Below, piece after piece: positions 37,401-51,213 of a stretch of 64,000 nucleotides of DNA; position 1 is the stretch's first letter, and each line of letters starts with the position of its first letter. The stretch comes from Branchiostoma floridae (taxonomy: Eukaryota > Chordata > Leptocardii > Amphioxiformes > Branchiostomatidae). The notes below the pieces were generated by a model. It ran no database searches. It was not told where the DNA came from and worked only from the letters and a program-made list of their open reading frames with translations. The stretch lies in assembly GCF_000003815.2 (NCBI RefSeq), contig NC_049985.1:9538247-9602246 (forward strand). Direction: 5' to 3'. Both the position numbers and the translations under genes were made by a program.

Positions 37401-39532
37401 GATTGTTGTTACAGGCTAATCTCCAACTCAAAGCAGATCTTGCGGTGGTATATGACAGTATCATAAGCTGGGGAAGGAGTTTAGCGGGCAGAGGAGTTTT
37501 AGTCCACCGCGCACCGCAAGATCTGATTGGAGATTAGTTACAGCCACAATGGATTTTCTATGCACAAAACTTCCACATTTCTAAATATCAATACTTCCAT
37601 TAATCAGCATTGATTTCTATAAAAAATGTTAGACTTACACTCAGTGCCAATAGCAACTCAATGCTGTTTGCATATTTAGACCAGCTTTCCCTTCTATATA
37701 TGATATGCAAGCAGAGGATGGTGAAGAATGTTCCCATATTTGTCCTGTCAGCTTTGACCACAGGACAAAAGGTCTAACAAACTTGCAAATGCAAGACTCC
37801 AGCACTTACACACAATTTACTTTTAAATTAATCGATAAAGAAAACACTCATTGTCATCATCTAGCATGCGCCAAGTATCATTCTATAACTATAAGGTTGA
37901 TGATTTGGGGCTGTTCTATTTCAAAATGGCCAGATGGGGAACAATTACTATTCCATTCTGATCTCATCAGTTCCTTCACCCCACCTCATCCCTTTTCCAT
38001 ATTTCAACTGAATGGACTCGTCACTATTCACAGCACACTGCTGAAACCGTCTACACGGTAATTAAGGTACATTTGGCTGAACACTGCAATGAATGCAACT
38101 TTGGGCATTATCCTTCCAAAGGATACTGCTACATGGCTGTACAGTTTTAATTCCATTTTACGATTTCAGCAATTATATATATAGAGTTGTTTATTGATTG
38201 CTGTTCCAACAACCTCGAAATACATCCCAGTGCCCAAGGCGCTGAATTGCGTATTTAGGCATTAAAAACATTTTTTAGCATTAAAAACATTTACACACAC
38301 ATACAATTACCTATAAACTCTAATGTAAGCGCTCATAACATGATGCTGTACAATACAATACCTTCAGAGCTACGTTACATCTACTTATGAAAACTGGATC
38401 ACTATATATGCGCTGTATGTGTGGAATGCCCTAGAGTTGTGTCTGATACCTCCGCCCCAGGGGTCCAAGGATTCAAAATTGTCTCCAAAATTGTCTAGAC
38501 AGACGATAGGCCAACCAGATAGCCCATGGCCTGTACCTGGGGACAGGAACAGGTGTCATTATGCAATATGATGCTGGGTATGTAATAAAAAGATCCTTCT
38601 GTTATTCTCAGTAGACGGATGTATTACATCTTGTGATGTCTCTAGCCTTACCGAGCACATTAATCTAGATTGAAAAGTGGCTTCTCAGTTTCAGTAAAAA
38701 CAACAAATGTCACAGGAAATAAAGGATATGTTCACCATTCTGCCTGAAGGATCTATACAGAAAATATGTATCTGTTTCAGAATGCATCATCATGACAGTG
38801 TTGACTGGAAAATTACGTTTTCTGCCATAGGCCATATTAAAGTATTCATAGAGCCATTTGGTATATGACACATATTGTTTTCCCCTCCAAGTCGACTATC
38901 AATTGCATGCAATTTAAGTCTTCATTGCAATACCTGAGCAATGGCCATTTCAAACTAGCCTATCAAATCTAATTACACTAACATGTAATAAGCAATAATT
39001 TTGATTCAGTATGTGAAACAGTGTCAGCCCATAATTCAGACCTTGCAATATCTCAAAAATTCCAAAATGATCTGACCTATGACCTTTGGCTACAAACAAG
39101 GTCACTTATAAGTTATATTCTCTGCCAGCTGGGCTGGGGTGATGAAGAACTGCAAAACATAGGCCTAAGGTATTATTTCCTGGTTATAACACCTCAAGCT
39201 CTAATACCTCATGATAAAAGAAATATCATAACTTGTCATTGATTGATGCTTTGCCTTCTCTCTATGGGGCCCTGTCACGGAGAACCGAAACTGGGCGAAA
39301 ACAACAACGTGCAAATATGGTCCCACGAAGTGCCTCCTGTAATAAACGCCAGACATCGGCCATTTGTGAGGTTGACCGTCCGTCAGGTCGCCACACGTCG
39401 CTGTCCGACCCTGGAGAAAATACACACCTCAGGCCGCGTACGGTTCCTCCCCCACTGCGTCTGCACCACACGCTGGCCCTTCAACCGGACCAGTCGTTCT
39501 CCCTTCAGCTTACAGCCCGGTCCCTCCACCAT
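31446..39532 (-). CDS. NEIL3: Endonuclease VIII-like 3 DNA glycosylase (incomplete in this assembly)
   Basis: Recognised exons (minus): 39532-39428, 36227-36153, 34670-34498, 32610-31863, 31592-31446. Exon 1 starts MVEGPGCKLKGE; Val2 is the family's N-terminal nucleophile after Met removal. The exon at 36227 matches the helical end of the H2TH region (KEEHVKHLVKMTRDFSMLFY). The next exon holds the FPG-type zinc finger (CGQC...FCEGC). The 748-nt exon has two NZF fingers (C-x2-C-x10-C-x2-C) and the first GRF finger; the last exon completes the second GRF finger and ends PFFQWV. Human NEIL3 has a single NZF. The protein removes oxidised bases, acts on single-stranded DNA and unhooks interstrand crosslinks at replication forks. 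The coding part for roughly human residues 40-205, including most of the glycosylase core, was not found between 36228 and 39427, where a 100-N gap occurs. Confidence 0.93.
34824..34850. repeat. (TA)n microsatellite
   Basis: About twelve AT units in a NEIL3 intron. Confidence 0.85.
37001..37100. other. Assembly gap of 100 N
   Basis: A round-number gap usually means unknown true length. It lies in the interval where the missing NEIL3 core exons should be. Confidence 0.95.
37417..37536. mobile_element. 120-bp MITE with near-perfect 9-bp duplication
   Basis: The ends TAATCTCCAA and its complement form inverted repeats that extend through CAGATCTTGCGGTG. The flanks GTTACAGGC (37408-37416) and GTTACAGCC (37537-37545) match at 8 of 9 bases. 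It is in a NEIL3 intron and has no coding content. Confidence 0.85.
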
Positions 39533-40771
39533 ATCGTGTTTGGCTGCCGCTCTGCGACCTTTCGCACCTTCAGATAACAGCAGTGACCTGTCGACTAGCG
39601 GACGTTGCCCGCGCCGTAAACACGCCGAGACGGACACTTTATGAAGACAATCGCGCTCTGTTGAAAAGCCCCGCCGAACATTTCGTAATATTGAAATGGT
39701 GCCATTCTAGCATCCGCCATCCCTCCCCAACTGATACGTGTGCATTGAAACCACGTGTAAGGTGTCAAAGTAGTTTCACTTGAACGTTTCCAGTTCAGAG
39801 CCTTCAATGTAACACATCCTTTTTTCCTAACTGTTCACTGTATCCCATACGACAAGAAGATTTCTTCCACATAAAACATTCAGTGATGGTTGGCCGTTTT
39901 GCTGGCAAGATTTTGCTGACGTTGAATGCCTTCCTTTTTAGACGTCGTGCATGGCTGTCTGCATTGGGCGCCCTTTGGAATGTCCCTGTGTGACGTCAAT
40001 ATATTAGAGGCTACTCAATGAATTGTTAACTTATTGTATCATTCGCGCTTCCATATTACTTTCAAAATCAGATGGTGTTTTCTTTGTATGTGCCATTTTG
40101 GCCGTAAAACCTACGATATGTGGTCTTGACGTTTCAGACCGCTAATTTCTTGCATGAAACGTGCAGAATAGTTCAGCTATCTGAGGGAGTGGAACAAATA
40201 AACGGAACAGCGCAAACGTTGTTGGTTATGGTAGTTGGTCACGTTCCGCTTCAGGGAAAGTGTCAATAATTCAGCTCAAACTGAAGAAATCGCTCCACTT
40301 GTAACGCCATATGCCGAAGGATTCTTCATCGCTCTTTAACGATGCGAAAGTTTATGGGGAAAACTTTAGATGGAGGCTGTGAGCGTGACGCAAAGCTCCC
40401 GCCCGCCGGTCACATGGTCACAACACGTGTTTTGTTTGGCGGGGAGTTGGCTACCCACAGTTCCATGCGGGAGATGGCGACGTGACCGGTTAGGAAGGGT
40501 TGTTTGGTGTTTGGCTGAGGAGTCGGCGTTAACGTTGTTTTTCCCGAGTTCCTCCCGACCAAATTCCGCTTTCGTGGACACGGCTTTTCCTTGGAAGACA
40601 TCCTCTTGAAGAATCTTCAAGAGATCTGGACATTGGATCAATATTTGGCGAGTTTGAGATCAGATTCGGACTTGTTAGTCGACACGACCGCACGACACCG
40701 AGGACTCACAACACCACCATCCAGGAAACTCGCGTGAAGTGCTCTAAAGCGACTATTTGAGAATCGGCAAG
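39533..40771. promoter_or_regulatory. CpG-rich divergent start region of NEIL3 and a plus-strand gene
   Basis: The stretch beside the NEIL3 start codon is rich in CpG and must include its promoter and 5' UTR. About 40360-40771 looks like a non-coding first exon and promoter of a plus-strand gene: GC boxes, an E-box CACGTG (40424-40429), an E2F-type TTTGGCGGG (40435-40443), and a possible donor CAAG|GTTTGT at 40771. The target is probably the large gene at 58624, but the link is inferred. Confidence 0.45.
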
Positions 40772-43700
40772 GTTTGTGAAATATTCCCCTTGTTTAAACA
40801 TTACGCCCTGAATGACACAGTACATGCTTTATTACAGTTTAGTCGTCAAGTTTCAATAAGACATCACGATCCAATTTTGTCCCAGTCTGGAAACCAGGAC
40901 CGATGACTGCGAAATCTTGTCTATCTAAGAAATCTGACTCGATGACGAAAGCCATCTTCAAAGTTCCCACGTGCTGCTTCCTCTTTCTGTCCCTTTCTTT
41001 GCCCCAGCCCAAGGTTGACTTTTCCCGAGCTCGAAAGGTGTTTGTTCTTTAACGGGATGACGACATAATTCATGAGTTGTGTACAGGTAGACATCACGTG
41101 AATGTCTTGAAGTGAGCTTGTGTGTGGTGGATGGTGTCCCACTGCCAGTGGTGTGGGACCGCAGCTCGGCTTGGCGTCCCTTTTGAAATTAATTCCGTAG
41201 ATAATTCAGTGGTCACATGATCCCGTTGTTCGAGCCCCGCCTAGACCAGAAACGTGTCTGCGTTTGTCGTGTCTCCGAGCGCCAGGCCGGTAGGTCGGAT
41301 TTTCACAACTCTTTACCACAAATACGATTCGGCGATTCTCTTTCGCCCAAGGTAGAATTTAGCGGCTTTCTTTGTTTTAGTATCTAGGGAAAAAGCTGCG
41401 TGTCCACGGTGACCTCGCTGTCTTGCATGAGTTTTTCACGCAGTTGAACAGTAACAGACACGGCTCGGTCTTTGGCCACTTCAGACGTCATCAGAATATG
41501 GAAGGTTAGACCAGTGCAGACGTCAATCGTTTCTGCCAAGCCACGCTCCCACTCTAACGTTAAGTCGAACCTTAAATTTCCTCTCCACGTTCTTGTTGCC
41601 AATGTTGGGCATTGATGAATGAGCCTATAATACTTTTCTTGAGCACATTTGTAAATTTATAGCCTTACGGTAAGAAGCTATTCTGCATTTTATTTTCAAT
41701 TCCTCGATTATGCTACTGCATGTAGTAGTATTTTTGAGCTATGTTCCCTACTCTACTTCTTTGCTGACCATTTCAGTTGTGTTGTTGCAGCACAGTATAA
41801 TTTTGTATCTTACTCAAGTTACTGTACAGTTTATGTGATCAAGCATTCCTTTGAAATAGAAATTCATCTTTAGATTTAGTTTTTTTTTAAATTTCTTTTA
41901 GTGTCATGTACCCTCTACCATAAGCACTTCAAGCAATGGCTGCTTCTGAAGTCTTTTTGTATCTAATGTTACTGTATGGTCCATTGAGGCATTTTGATAT
42001 AAGGTGAGAAAGGCATGAAGATCCCCTAGGTAATTTGTGTTTGAGGTCAGTGCTAGGACACTGCTGATTGTAACAACTTGATGAAGCATGTCAATGACAA
42101 AAAATGACATAAGGCTTGCTGGTTTCACAATCATCCAGACATTCATTCTGTCCAGTTTTCCATCGGCTTTGCAGACATGACTCAAAATAATTTTTTTGAA
42201 AACCCGCAACACTTCTTGATCATGACATTACTCCCAGTTGCCTAGCCCTCATCTCAAACCCTTAATTTTTGTTACAATACTTACCTACAGTTTCCATATT
42301 GCAACAATGCTTGTTTCAGAGTGATGTGAAAGCAGGATTCATAAACAGTCTTTAATATGCCTTGCCAAATCATATGGCCTAGTGTTTTACATTTTGAGAC
42401 ATGTAGCATACAATTAGCATGCTGTTCACCAAGGGAGGATTCGGTCCATGTGACTCCATATCCCATATATTACCCAGCAAATATGGTGACACAAGGGGTA
42501 AAAATAACATTATACAGTACTGAATACTTCATTTTTTTCCACATATGGGTTTAGGTGACTGTATTTGAAAAGAAATATGCAAATGAGACGTGTCTTATGT
42601 AAGAGCAGGTATGATGAGTACGCACCACTTCAAGCAGAGGTAAAATGCTAAAGCCTTGCCGAAAGGGGTTTCAAAGGTCACGCCAGCCAATGGCTTGCAT
42701 GCTATCATGTGTCAACAAGCATGGAAGACAACACAGCAGACTTGTACAGTCAAGACATGCTCATTACTGATATAAGAGAAGTGCAGCTATTTTCAGTAAC
42801 ATTGGGCAGCAAGAAAAAAAAGAGAGTTGTATGTGTTCTATTAGCGCTGCGATGAAGAACGTCACTCTTCCAGCAATAATGGCCAGACAGCTCAGTCATT
42901 TGGCATCAAAAGGTAGCCCTTAGGCCCACTGCTACCATCTCTTTTGTCCACACGTAATTTGGCAGTCTTTCAAGTTTTACCTAATTAGCATAGAATTGAC
43001 AGCTTTCTTCTCCAAGGGTTGTGGTTATTTGTCACTGACAGAATGTCAGCTACTACAGTCATTGCACTGGAAGGGGAAGCTAACGCACTTTCAGACACAT
43101 AGGTAACCATCAACACATGTTCAGTTTCCTTTGAATTTTGTTGTTTTTGTGGATCAGCAAATTGCAAGAAGACATAGCACATCCTCCCGTTTGATTGTGA
43201 TAGCTGGTTAAAATACCTAAAGTGATACCGGTATGTCTTTTAGATATTTCTCTTAGGCACGTTCCACTCGATGTTTAGTGGAATCGATTGATTGATGACC
43301 CTGTGTTTCTTTGCATTCTCAGTCTGGGTAAAGGCTATAGTGTAGACACAAAAGCTTGTCCATTGGTGGGATCTTTGGGCAAAGGAAAAAGTGTGGTAAA
43401 TCAGGTCAGGGCCAGTACAGGACTGCTGGGGAAGCCTGGTTCATAGAACAGCACAGCTGGAAAGAAAATGTGGTTTTTGTCTCTTCTCCCTGCATGTATT
43501 GCTATATTCTGATTTCTTAAATCTCTGGCATAAATGCCATAATTGAATCTTGACACTTCAAGTGTTGCCCAAATATGAGCAATTGCTGGAACCATGTAAG
43601 AACCTTTTTGCTGAAATTGAAATTGAAGGTGATTCTATGTGAATGACAGGGTTATGATTCACTTCCTTCCATTTATCACGCACTGTGGCCAAACCTTGGA

Positions 43701-46700
43701 AATGACACACGAAAAACAAAGGCGTAAATGAACTCTTTTGCTTTAAATGCCTTTCTATCCCTTGATATATTGCTTTGAATATTTCATGAAGGTCCAGTAC
43801 CAAGTCTTAACGTAGAAGTACAGATTGTTGCATGATTTCACCTATTGGCTATAGCCATAGGAACATGCTTTGTTGCATGCACACAGTGTTGAACTTCTGT
43901 GTCCATGAGGTAGCTATTGATCCATTGATTTCCCCAAAGTAAGGGCACAGGAAATGATATAGCCAAGCAGTGAGCTTTTTATGCCTGAAAAAAGTCGCCT
44001 GGAAGGGGATACATGTGCAATGCGCCATAACATTGTTGTGGCCAAATGGATCAGGGTATGTTATATATAGCTCTGTTTGTAAAGTCTGGCCAGTGGTATA
44101 TTCTTGGCAGTCATACCATTTGTCATCCTCAAATATTCTGTTTGGAATAATTTTCATCCCTCATTTATCTGCCTTGGCTTACACTACTGGACAGTAATGG
44201 TGGGTTACCTATTGACTACACATTTTGGGGAAGACTCCAGTATGCTGGCTTTCACTATTTCAGAAATACTTGTTCTCGATCATTTGTCTATTATGATACG
44301 GATTGATATAAGGAACCACTCATGGTTAGTTCCTGGTGCTTACAGTGCTCTCATGTCCCAGTGATAAAGATGCCTTGCCATTTCTTCAGCCTTTATGGAG
44401 AGGACAAGGGTGTGTGTCAAAAGGTCTTTTAGTTTAATGGAACATAGTGTGCATTAAGGCTTTCTAACCGTAAAATCGGGTAATGACAATTACATGTATT
44501 TCCATTGCACTCATATAAATGGTTTGAGGAATTAGCCCTTATAGTTATACCTATGGAACATTTCTTCGATATGGGATCAGTATGTTGGTTAATGTTGTCT
44601 ACTTGGGGAGGGATTTTGGAATTGTTGATATGGTACATATTATAGATGCACAGACAATGTCTACGAAGCAATATTGATCTGTCTAAGGTCTTCCATTGTC
44701 AGTCCTTAATTAAGCTCTCAAAGTGATCTTTCGTTCCATCATGTTTTTAAGCTATATGAGCAAAAAAGCTTCTAAACCACTATTTAGATATATACACCAA
44801 ATGAATCACAAGTGGGACAATTTGCAAGAAACAGCGTGGTGTCTGAAGCTGTTTGCTTGGCATGAAATCTACAAAGGTGAGAGGGAAGAGCATCCTGTGT
44901 CGTACGAAAATGTTGAGTCACACAAGGTTTTAGGATAATAGACGATTGCAGGAAGCATGCCTTGGTTGTTGAGTGCTAACACGATCGGTTCAAAAGTATT
45001 TCTCCTGGAGGCGTAAGCCCCTGTGGGATACCCTTAGCATTTGACAAGTGTATATGTCATGGTAGCAGTTACATGTATTCAGCATTTATAACTGGTTTCC
45101 CAAACCCAACAGGGTAGTGGAAAGACCGCCTGATGCTCCAAGGGTTTGTCCAGCTGTGTCTTTTCTGCCTGTTTCAGATATGGTGGTAGGATCCATGGAG
45201 ACCTCAGCCTTGAGAGTTCGCAGCAGTTGCTGTTTATGTTACTAACATCATTGTTGACCAGCAAATGTTCTGTATGAGAAAATCATACTGTTAATGTTAT
45301 TAGAAATTGGAATTTTGCTGTCTTTTGACTGGATACACAATACCTGGGTTTGTTGAATCAGTAATATAGGCAATCCTCCTCTGTACCATAAATTTAAGTG
45401 TGGGTAGAAAAGACTGGTCATTGAGATTGAGTACTTGTTTGGTTCATACCCTAAGGTTATGGCCCAGCTATCAAGGTCAGTCATGATCTAGCCTTTTGCT
45501 GAGCTGTGGTCTGGCTGCCATCTCCGTCACCCTTACTCATGGCAGATTGACAAGAACAAAATACTCTCCACGCTTCCTCATCACAAAGCATTATTAACCA
45601 CGACCCAATCAGGCTAAACCCAATATTGCCTCATGTTCCTCATACCTATATCTCTCCTCAAAGCCAAACCCGGTTGCTCAAAGTTCACCTTCCCATTTTA
45701 TGGCTATCCCTTTGTAAAACCCTTTGAATGGTTATCTGTTCTAGATCCCTATTCAGGCTATTGGGAATGTTAAAGGCCTATCGATCAAAGATGAATTAAA
45801 AAGACAGTGAAGGAAGTATACCAAAATTTTCTTCAAATAACACTGTTTCACATAACTATATCAACTACCGGTATTAACACACAAGCATATAGTTTATAGT
45901 TGGTTTAAAGCATTGTATAATGGTGTGGAATAGTGTAGAGGCATAGCTTATTTTGTGGTAAGCCAAAGAGAAGAGGACACAAAGACTGAAAAGACAAGGC
46001 AGGTCCACTTAGGTTGCTGCGTGTTTACTCAGTATATCTATGGTGTTTGTCCAACAGTCATGTGACCAGGTAGAATTACTGAGCCAGCAGTAGACATTGA
46101 TTGTCACATGATATGTCTGACCAGAAGGGAGAAAATGGAGGGAACCAGAGAAATGTTCATGCCTAAAAGAATGTGTTGTAAGAGACATGAATTTCAGACA
46201 AAAAGCTATTGGCCTTTCAAACTGCACCTGTATGGTGCTATTCCAAACAGCCATGTTGCTTCACTTGTCTTGACTGACATGAGTCCTAACCATTTTGAAA
46301 TGTCTTCAAAATTCTCTTAGAATTATTCACATTCATCAGGGTTCTACAACCGTTAATTTTAGCAGATATTGTAGTTGTACAACTTTTTCCACATAAAATC
46401 TTAAAGGACTGAAGGCAACGAAAAGAAATAACTCATTTTCCTTAAAAACAAAGCGTCTTTGAAAAATACAGAAGGATCTGACTGTCCTTCCATGGCTCAT
46501 TATTAAACTATGAAAATGGAGGTTGTTTAGACAATGGTGGTGTGCTGATATGGTCGGACCAGTTGTTCCTGATTCGTTCCCTAAGGCCACCTACCAACAG
46601 GGGACCTTTCAGGGTTTTTAACCACTTAGCAGACATTAAAGAACAGACATGGTCAGGTCTCCTTGGTGAAACCATTTTGATCAAGAAAAAATGTGGTTTT

Positions 46701-48689
46701 CATGGCCTTTGTTAAAAATCAGGCATTGTCAAGAATGTATGGAACCAACTGTCTGTAAGGTAGTTATTTACAAAGGTAGAAGCCAAACCCCTCCTAATTT
46801 GTGTTATATAGAATTGAAGACAGATTGATATCCTCAGCCATGTGTTAAAACATCAGCTACATTAGCTCCTTCTCCATTATATAAACTTCATGACTGCAAC
46901 ATCACACATGTACAAAACTGTAAACACACAAAGGCCAGATCCTGTTCAGCAACAAGATATTGTTTTTTCTGTTGGGAATAGATCAATACACTCTTCCCAG
47001 GGAATTGTAACTGCAGCCTATGAAGGGCCACATAAGAGCCATGTAGCTGTAAGTATCCTAGAAAAATCGGGCACCACTTTTTTTATTAGATGTATACAAA
47101 ATCTTAACAAATAGCAGCGTCATCAAACCCTTATCAGGTTTAGTGATAAACTAAACACCCATGGTTTGGCAACCTGCCAGAACTCTGCCTAAAATGGTTC
47201 TAAGGGCAAAGCTCACATGGATGGCAAGCCTTCAGTCATTGTGTGCAATAACATCTGAGGAAAGATTCTAATCTAAATCTGGTAGGGAATGGTAAAAGTG
47301 TTCTTTCCGAGAAAGGCACAAAAGGGACATGTTCACTGATAATTTTCTTTTGCTTGCTTGGTCTTGCCATATGTTACTCATTTTGATACCTAGGAGTTTC
47401 CCCATGTGGGCCTTGCTTGAGAAAGATATGTTTCTAGATTTCTAAGCCATGTCATGGTTTTCTGCCTGTCAAATGCAATCCTCAGAATGTATTCCTTTTT
47501 CCATATCACTGCCAATAGTGCTTCTTGTCTTTCATGTCTTTTGACATTCACACTGGCTGACCTTGCCAGCGCTAAAATGCCTTCCCCATCTGAGTCACAT
47601 GACCTACCCTGGCATTTTACATATGCATGGCCTGATTGGAGTGTTTGCAAAGGGAGGATACTCACATGTACATAAAAGGGATCAGGCCTAGTTATTGCAG
47701 TAAGATCTCTTGCTGATGCCTTGGGCTCATTCATGTAGCTTGGTGCTAAAATTCCAGGTGTGTCCAGCCCTGAAGTTAACAGCCACGTAATTGTAATTGT
47801 AACTGGCAAGGTGATGAAGTAGACATTTATCGAAATGACTCAGATGGTGTTTATACAGTCGCAGAAGGTTAAAGACAGCATTTGTACACAATTAATCTGT
47901 ATTCCCCAAATACTGATATGCTATAAGATAGATATCAATGGCTTTTAACGGGAGAGATTTTAAAAACTCAGTGCCTTAGCACTCTTATTTTTGCTCGCTT
48001 AAAGCCGTATAGATTAGAGATGCAGTCTGTAGTTTTTTGCTTCAAGGTAAATGGAAATCTTGCATAGCACTATTTCATGGAACAATCAAGTTTATGTGAT
48101 AAAGACCCATCCTAGTACTGTGTGCCAAATATTCAAATGAAACGTTACTTATTATCAACATGACATGGTCTTGGAGGGTTTCTCAGTTCTGGATGTAAAG
48201 GATGTTTACCAGACCTGGGCAGGAAAATTCAACACATCTGGATCACATTATTCTGGCAACACTGTCTTTGCTAATTCCATCAAGAGACATGTAAAGAATA
48301 CTAGTAATGTTTTTCAGACCATGTAAAGTATCTACAGTGTGTTTCATTATTTCTTCAGGCCCTTGGGCTTTTATAACAGTCTGAGGTTTGTCACCTGTGT
48401 AAATGACACCATAGGATCAAAATTCCATGAGGTGTATTGGAAGGGCAAAGCCAATATGTCTGTCTTTTCTAAAGCTATGAATTTAATTTGAATAATTGTA
48501 AACTAAGAGCATTGGCAAAGTGCACAGTCAGACTCAAAGCAAGGAGTTTCTACATACTAGTAACCTCCTTGGTCAAAGGATGAGATTCATCCTACATGAA
48601 GAAATCCTATCTTTTTTATATCATAATACATGGTTAGCTAAGAAATGCATATGTTTGACCATGGGCAATAGGCCTCGGAATTGTGTTTT

Positions 48690-49110
48690 TTGTTGAGTGA
48701 CAGGAACCCCGCCGCGCGCTGTCTGCCACGGTAGTCCGCCGTGTACCGCCAATCCGGAAATGCCTCCTCAGATGCTCCCGTCAAAGATTACTATCTTCTT
48801 AGTGCGAGTATTTCCCGTCATCCTTTGCGCCGCCTTTCCCCTAACTTTAAATGTTGGATGGGTAAGCAACCGATCTCCCTGATGTGCGTTACCACTTCCG
48901 GTGTTTTCGATCATCTGTGTTGTGGTGTGGGATCGTACGGCGGGCCCGTTTAGGCGCCTTGTCGGTTTTCGTGGTACTATTTGAGAAGTTTGAGGGTTTC
49001 AACACAATGACAAAAGCTACGCTGCACTGCAGATACGTTTTGACCGTGTTTTTTCCACTGCTTTCGTCTGATTTTCGTGATCGGTAACGTCGCCAACCCG
49101 AAAGTAAGAA
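48690..49110. promoter_or_regulatory. CpG-rich island, possible alternative promoter
   Basis: CpG density rises sharply against the AT-rich surroundings (CCGCCGCGCGC, GTACCGCC, CGGGCCCG). No clear exon follows. It might be an internal promoter of the large plus-strand gene. Confidence 0.35.
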
Positions 49111-49417
49111 CTGAGATAGGAATACCAACTTCCTTAGGAATACAGATCTCGTGAAACAGATGGCATTTTAGCGATTATTTAAGTATGGACCGTTCTACGA
49201 GAATAATGCATCAATGATTATAACGATTACATGTGGTTAGTGCCAGCGTTTTGGTAAATATACTAGCTACCGATGCGTTTTTTTTACGACGACGTGGTGT
49301 GGCCGCCGCCGTACTGCTGGTAACGCAGTGACCCGGAAATCGGCTAAAATTCAATGGCGTTTATTTTAATTTGAAATGACTAATATGTGCTCTTTGTACG
49401 TTAAATGGCCTCCAAAT

Positions 49418-49517
49418 NNNNNNNNNNNNNNNNNNNNNNNNNNNNNNNNNNNNNNNNNNNNNNNNNNNNNNNNNNNNNNNNNNNNNNNNNNNNNNNNNNN
49501 NNNNNNNNNNNNNNNNN
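49418..49517. other. Assembly gap of 100 N
   Basis: The sequence just right of it (49518-49615) is GC-rich with repeated CGACCTTCGGGT and inverted GGTCGGCTTCGCCGAC segments, so a GC-rich hairpin repeat probably caused the break. Confidence 0.95.
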
Positions 49518-51213
49518 GGCTTAGCCGACCTTCGGGTGGAAAAACTCCTGCGCCGATTGGTCGGCTTCGCCGACTTCCCCGACCTTCGGGTAGTCCCCAA
49601 CCCCGGCAATGCTCAGCGATACGGTGTACGGGCGAATCAAAGACAATTCCTTGGCCTACCGCCTATGGTTTGACGTGTCTTTTGCATACACTGAGCTTTG
49701 ATATAGCCTTTCTGCCCTTTGTACATAAAGATATATGAATTACACTCCATTTGACTCATAGTATTAAAGCTCCCTATGAACCTTCCTATCTATCAAGGCA
49801 CTGCAAAAGTTGTCGTGTATTCATGGCTGTGTTTATTTATGGAGTCTAACTGCCCCTTGGCCATGAACCTGTCCTGCTCCTTCTATTTCTTTACTGGTCT
49901 GATTTGAATGCACAAAGTTATGTTGCAACAACACTCTTGATAAAACCTCCTTGGTTGCAAGTAGACTATGTAGATATGCGCTTTTGTCCCGCTCAGTAAA
50001 TGTCCAATTTATGTGGTTCTTTCATGGCACATGCATATGCTACTTGCAACGCCCTGTTTGGTACTGACAGTAACTAGCTCCCTTTATATATGTTCAATCA
50101 AGGAAATGTAGGACAACATGGCCATGGGACTGTGTGATATAGTCATGGTGCATTGCAGTGCTTAAGGAGGGATATGCATGGACGGATACTAATGTACATG
50201 TAAATGGGCATGGACATGCAATCATTTTGTTTCCTGCTTGAAGGCTTATTAATAGTAAGACGTAGACTGCTTGACGTGAGTGTTAAATTGTTAATTTCCA
50301 AAAGACTTGTACTCAAAAGGCTGTGTTTATAGGTTAGATACCATGGTTACATATTGATTTTTTTAAAACTCAGTAACTCCCTCTCTTTTGTATTGATACA
50401 TCGATAATACATATTCCGCCTGCATGTAGGTAGTGTATGAGTAGTACAGCATGAGGGGAGGCAACCAGGGAATGGCTGTTCAATCATTGACAGGTGACAC
50501 AGTGTTGACAGAACCTGAAGGTCTGGCTCTGACAGGCACAGAAAATTTGCTGAGATTTGAACCTTTCAAAAGCTACTAGTACTAGTGATATCACAAGGAG
50601 CTAATTTGGAATCTTCTGTTATTAACAACATGCCTTACAACCTTGGCAATTGCTGAATACTTTCATTATGACTTTCCCTATGTAATATTGCTTTGTTTGT
50701 GCAGACAACACAATTAAGAGCCTACATTATTCAGAGTCTGTTCATTGTGTTCTAATTGGTCATACTTTGGATCCATCGAAATAGAAGCCCTTTTAACAAA
50801 CCATGCATCATTTTCTAAAGGCTAGGAGATGATGCCCTTGGATTCTATATAATTAGGCAGTCCATGACTTTGGCTAATAACCATTAGCATTATTGGCTGG
50901 CACCCACAAGAGGCATGTGAGTAAAGAGAATGTTTAATCCAAATAAAGATGGTGTATGTCTTCTAGATTTTCAGGTCCTTTGGCCTTGTTTGTCTCTTGA
51001 AAGCATGACAGCTACCATCGCAAGAGCTGTTATAACATGTTCAAGTACAGAACAGCTATTTAAAGTCTTTCCATTTTTATTCCAAGTATGAACTAGAGCT
51101 ATCACATTTGGAGTAATCTGTACTTGCCCCCTAGATGCTCATTTTTGTGCTTGTCTATGGAAGAGAATGGCAGTATTTCCAGTTTTGTTGAAGAGATGGC
51201 TTGAGTGATGTTA

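Noticed and set aside
40370-40609. 79-codon plus frame in the CpG-rich region
   Set aside because: CpG-rich 5' regions are stop-poor; composition and lack of similarity fit an untranslated first exon.
41904-42212. 102-codon minus frame
   Set aside because: No domain and no splice context; treated as chance.
47390-47809. 139-codon open frame on the minus strand
   Set aside because: No recognisable domain, no good splice or start context, and the sequence looks like ordinary non-coding DNA; length alone is not enough in a 64-kb eukaryotic window.
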